Part shown: positions 63,910 to 64,000 of the stretch, piece by piece
How the letters are laid out: every line of letters begins with the position of its first letter
Position numbering within the stretch: position 1 is the first letter of the stretch
Assembly (NCBI RefSeq): GCF_000376945.1
Contig: NZ_AQXU01000019.1
Span: 124,001-188,000, forward strand
DNA: 64,000 nucleotides
Reading direction: 5' to 3'
DNA from: Leeia oryzae DSM 17879
GTDB lineage: Bacteria; Pseudomonadota; Gammaproteobacteria; Burkholderiales; Leeiaceae
Made by a program: the position numbers and the translations under genes
Notes under the pieces: generated by a model
Seen by the model: only the letters and a program-made list of their open reading frames with translations
Told to the model about the DNA's origin: nothing
The model's database searches: none

Positions 63910-64000
63910 TCATGCAGAGGTCTCCTCGGTGGATATAAAGTCCGGCTTATCTGGTGTGCCGGTTGTGGTACAGGCATCAAGCAAGGCTTCGATGCTCTGG
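63910..64000 (-). CDS. C-terminal end of a gene cut by the window edge
   Basis: On the minus strand a frame is open from the window end to the TGA at 63910-63912 and would encode a tail of 29 residues (QSIEALLDACTTTGTPDKP, then DFISTEETSA). Composition and codon use look natural, and it is followed by about 140 bases before the lactate permease. Function cannot be told; a lactate-utilisation or regulator gene would be a usual neighbour of lldP. Confidence 0.4.
   Translation of the reverse strand, partial: QSIEALLDACTTTGTPDKPDFISTEETSA

Overview
The window looks like a chromosomal segment of a free-living, motile betaproteobacterium. The support is an H-NS-type histone of the short betaproteobacterial form, a glnE-ilvE-CHCC zinc-finger-waaF cluster, a yhdP-nitrilase-tldD-dnaB run, a moderately GC-rich composition and a heavy load of chemotaxis and cyclic di-GMP proteins. 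Neisseriales is my best guess at order level; the species cannot be named from the sequence alone. I see no insertion sequence, prophage, CRISPR array, rRNA or tRNA. Nearly all of the window is ordinary single-copy chromosome.

Layout. 1-2.7 kb: two GNAT acetyltransferases, a small hypothetical gene and an H-NS gene. 3.2-6.8 kb: an EAL phosphodiesterase, a receptor with almost no periplasmic domain, and a membrane-anchored NIT-like protein in one operon, preceded by a very good sigma-54 promoter and then an intrinsic terminator inside the roughly 100-nt leader. 6.8-11.2 kb: a cysteine-rich exported protein, an ABM monooxygenase, tadA, an IclR regulator, a Spy/CpxP chaperone and a DMT transporter. 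11.5-13.9 kb: a CHASE4-GGDEF-EAL protein. 14-16.4 kb: a DUF4405 membrane protein and a PLP decarboxylase. 16.7-19.2 kb: glutaryl-CoA dehydrogenase plus a CoA-transferase under a promoter with a 25-bp near-perfect dyad. 19.3-24.8 kb: rhlE, alaS, glsA. 24.9-34.5 kb, minus strand: an EAL-HDOD protein, phosphomannomutase/phosphoglucomutase, a YheT hydrolase, a SnoaL-like protein, waaF, a zinc-finger protein, ilvE, glnE. 34.7-44.1 kb, plus strand: yhdP, a nitrilase, tldD, dnaB, a small hypothetical gene, a LOG-family gene, a GNAT. 44.1-49.6 kb: mgtC, a MASE1-GGDEF protein, an orphan solute-binding protein and a Cache-type receptor. 49.9-51.4 kb: two overlapping short-chain dehydrogenases behind a pair of identical palindromes. 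51.5-56.9 kb: a Cache-GGDEF protein, nhaR, and a binding-protein-PAS-GGDEF-EAL protein. 57.3-64 kb: a Tim44-like protein, the kynBUA operon with a divergent Lrp-type regulator, a lactate permease and the tail of one more gene.

How it fits together. Six of about 52 genes make, break or read cyclic di-GMP, and two are chemoreceptors, so part of this window is a surface-behaviour region. Metabolically it covers tryptophan to anthranilate, glutaryl-CoA oxidation, glutamine and branched-chain amino acid metabolism, and lactate uptake. The region I consider least ordinary is the sigma-54-driven EAL/receptor/NIT operon with its built-in leader terminator. It could be a sensory unit in which the NIT-like protein supplies input that the receptor itself lacks.
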